Source: an uncultured Candidatus Melainabacteria bacterium
GTDB taxonomy: Bacteria; Cyanobacteriota; Vampirovibrionia; Gastranaerophilales; Gastranaerophilaceae
Direction of reading: 5' to 3'
DNA: 15,450 nucleotides
Assembly: GCA_934675695.1 (NCBI GenBank)
Contig: CAKURN010000012.1
Coordinates: 1-15,450 of the forward strand
Shown here piece by piece: positions 14,719 to 15,450 of this stretch. How positions within the stretch are numbered: position 1 is the stretch's first letter; each line of letters opens with the position of its first letter. The notes under the pieces were generated by a model that saw nothing but the letters and a program-made list of their open reading frames with translations, was not told where the DNA came from and did no database searches. The position numbers and the translations under genes are program-made.

Positions 14719-15450
14719 AAAATTACCTTACAATCATTTATAGAATTTTTTAATTCAAATGTAAATCTTGAACCTTCATTAAGTTTTGAATTTACATAAA
14801 TTTTTCCGTTGTGTGCTTCGATTATTTGTCTTGACAAATACAAACCCAAACCTGTTGAACTGGAGCGTTTTTGGTTTGTACCTTGTGAAAAGCGATTGAA
14901 TAATTTGTCACAATCATCTTTTGATAAACCGATTCCATCATCTGTTACGTCAAATTTCAGGTCTTTGTCGTTTTTGTTGATATCTATTTCTATTTTTGAA
15001 CTTTCTTGTGAGTGTTTTATTGCATTGCCGATTAAGTTTGTAATTACACGTCTGATTTCGTTTTTGTCTGCATTAACAAAAAGTTCTTTTTCTTTACAGT
15101 TTGTATTTATTTTTATATCGTATTTTTGAGCTAAAGGCAGAAGTTCTTTTGTGCATTCGTTTGTGAGTTTTAGTATGTCGAATTTGGTTTTACATAAGTA
15201 TGTTTTGCCTGCTTCATATTTGTATACCTCAAGCAAAGCATTTACAAGCCCCAGCATATCTTCTGAACTTTTTTTCATTGCTGAAAAAAGGTCGCCTTGC
15301 TCTTTTGTAATATCTCCTAAAGATTTGTTTAAAATAAAATCTAACCCGGAAATTGTTGCTAAAAGAGGGGTTCTGAGGTCATGGGTTAAAGTCGCTATAA
15401 AATCGTCTCTCAATCTTTCTGTTTCTTTCTGATAAGTGACATCTCTAATT
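14715..15450 (-). CDS. Sensor histidine kinase, C-terminal catalytic part (5' end outside the window)
   Basis: The frame is open to the window edge, so the start lies beyond 15450; the TTG at 15413 is internal and not a real start. The first visible residues, IRDVTYQKETERLRDDF, are typical of the junction between a PAS domain and the dimerisation helix, so a PAS sensor probably lies upstream. The H-box is THDLRTPL with the phospho-acceptor His codon at 15381-15383. The ATPase domain has the N-box (NLIGNAIKHS), G1 (DDGIGLS), F-box (LFNRFSQG) and G2 (STGLGLYLSRQII). All are intact, so it should be active. It ends in ATGA overlap with the response regulator. The signal sensed is unknown. Confidence 0.95.
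   Translation of the reverse strand, partial: IRDVTYQKETERLRDDFIATLTHDLRTPLLATISGLDFILNKSLGDITKEQGDLFSAMKKSSEDMLGLVNALLEVYKYEAGKTYLCKTKFDILKLTNECTKELLPLAQKYDIKINTNCKEKELFVNADKNEIRRVITNLIGNAIKHSQESSKIEIDINKNDKDLKFDVTDDGIGLSKDDCDKLFNRFSQGTNQKRSSSTGLGLYLSRQIIEAHNGKIYVNSKLNEGSRFTFELKNSINDCKVIL

Noticed and set aside
14715..15413. Histidine kinase as a complete 232-residue protein starting at TTG 15413
   Set aside because: The frame stays open to the window edge and the upstream residues (IRDVTYQKETER) are a normal PAS-to-kinase junction, so the gene continues outside the window.
1..15450. CRISPR array, tRNA, rRNA, insertion sequence or prophage genes
   Set aside because: I found no regularly spaced repeats, no cloverleaf-type sequence, no transposase or phage structural gene, and no target-site duplications in the window.

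Overview
The window is AT-rich DNA (third codon positions mostly A or T, long A and T runs) from a bacterium with a Gram-negative envelope: it encodes an LptD/OstA-like outer-membrane protein, a periplasmic adaptor lipoprotein and an EnvC-like periplasmic peptidase. The order rplS-rbgA-rnhB is the one known from Firmicutes. The NarL-type response regulator has a C-terminal helix-turn-helix that reads like cyanobacterial versions. Taken together I lean towards a non-photosynthetic relative of the Cyanobacteria (Vampirovibrionia/Melainabacteria, for example Gastranaerophilales). This is an inference from composition and gene style, not a proven placement.

Layout. 1-87: the 3' end of an unidentified + strand gene. 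95-2001 (- strand): rplS (ribosomal protein L19), rbgA (50S assembly GTPase) and rnhB (RNase HII), with a likely promoter upstream of rplS and a perfect 10-bp hairpin between rplS and rbgA. 2130-7388 (+ strand) is an envelope block: a membrane-anchored double-HKD phospholipase D-family protein with a decayed nuclease-like domain; a 35-residue membrane peptide gene; an M23 peptidase with a long coiled coil; and an LptD-like gene whose signal peptide lies in a different frame from the body of the protein. 7385-10278 (- strand): a 791-residue toxin-like protein with a glycine-rich hydrophobic region and a C-terminal RelA/SpoT-type nucleotide pyrophosphokinase domain, followed by a 148-residue gene that may encode its partner or immunity protein. 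10279-10609: a 331-bp intergenic region with two AT-rich promoter-like elements facing opposite ways, a 12-bp palindrome and a strong + strand terminator, which together suggest a small RNA of about 105 nt. 10610-15450 (- strand): a tightly packed operon of histidine kinase (5' end outside the window), NarL-type response regulator, secreted propeller-like protein, HlyD/RND-type adaptor lipoprotein, and a protein that looks like the periplasmic porter domains of an RND pump with only one membrane segment.

How the genes may work together. The rplS block serves ribosome assembly and nucleic-acid housekeeping. The + strand block builds or remodels the envelope. The last operon couples envelope signalling to an adaptor and an RND-like protein that has lost its proton-translocating membrane domain; if real, this is a non-pumping or differently powered envelope system and is the best candidate here for something undescribed. 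The RelA/SpoT toxin-like locus is the second.
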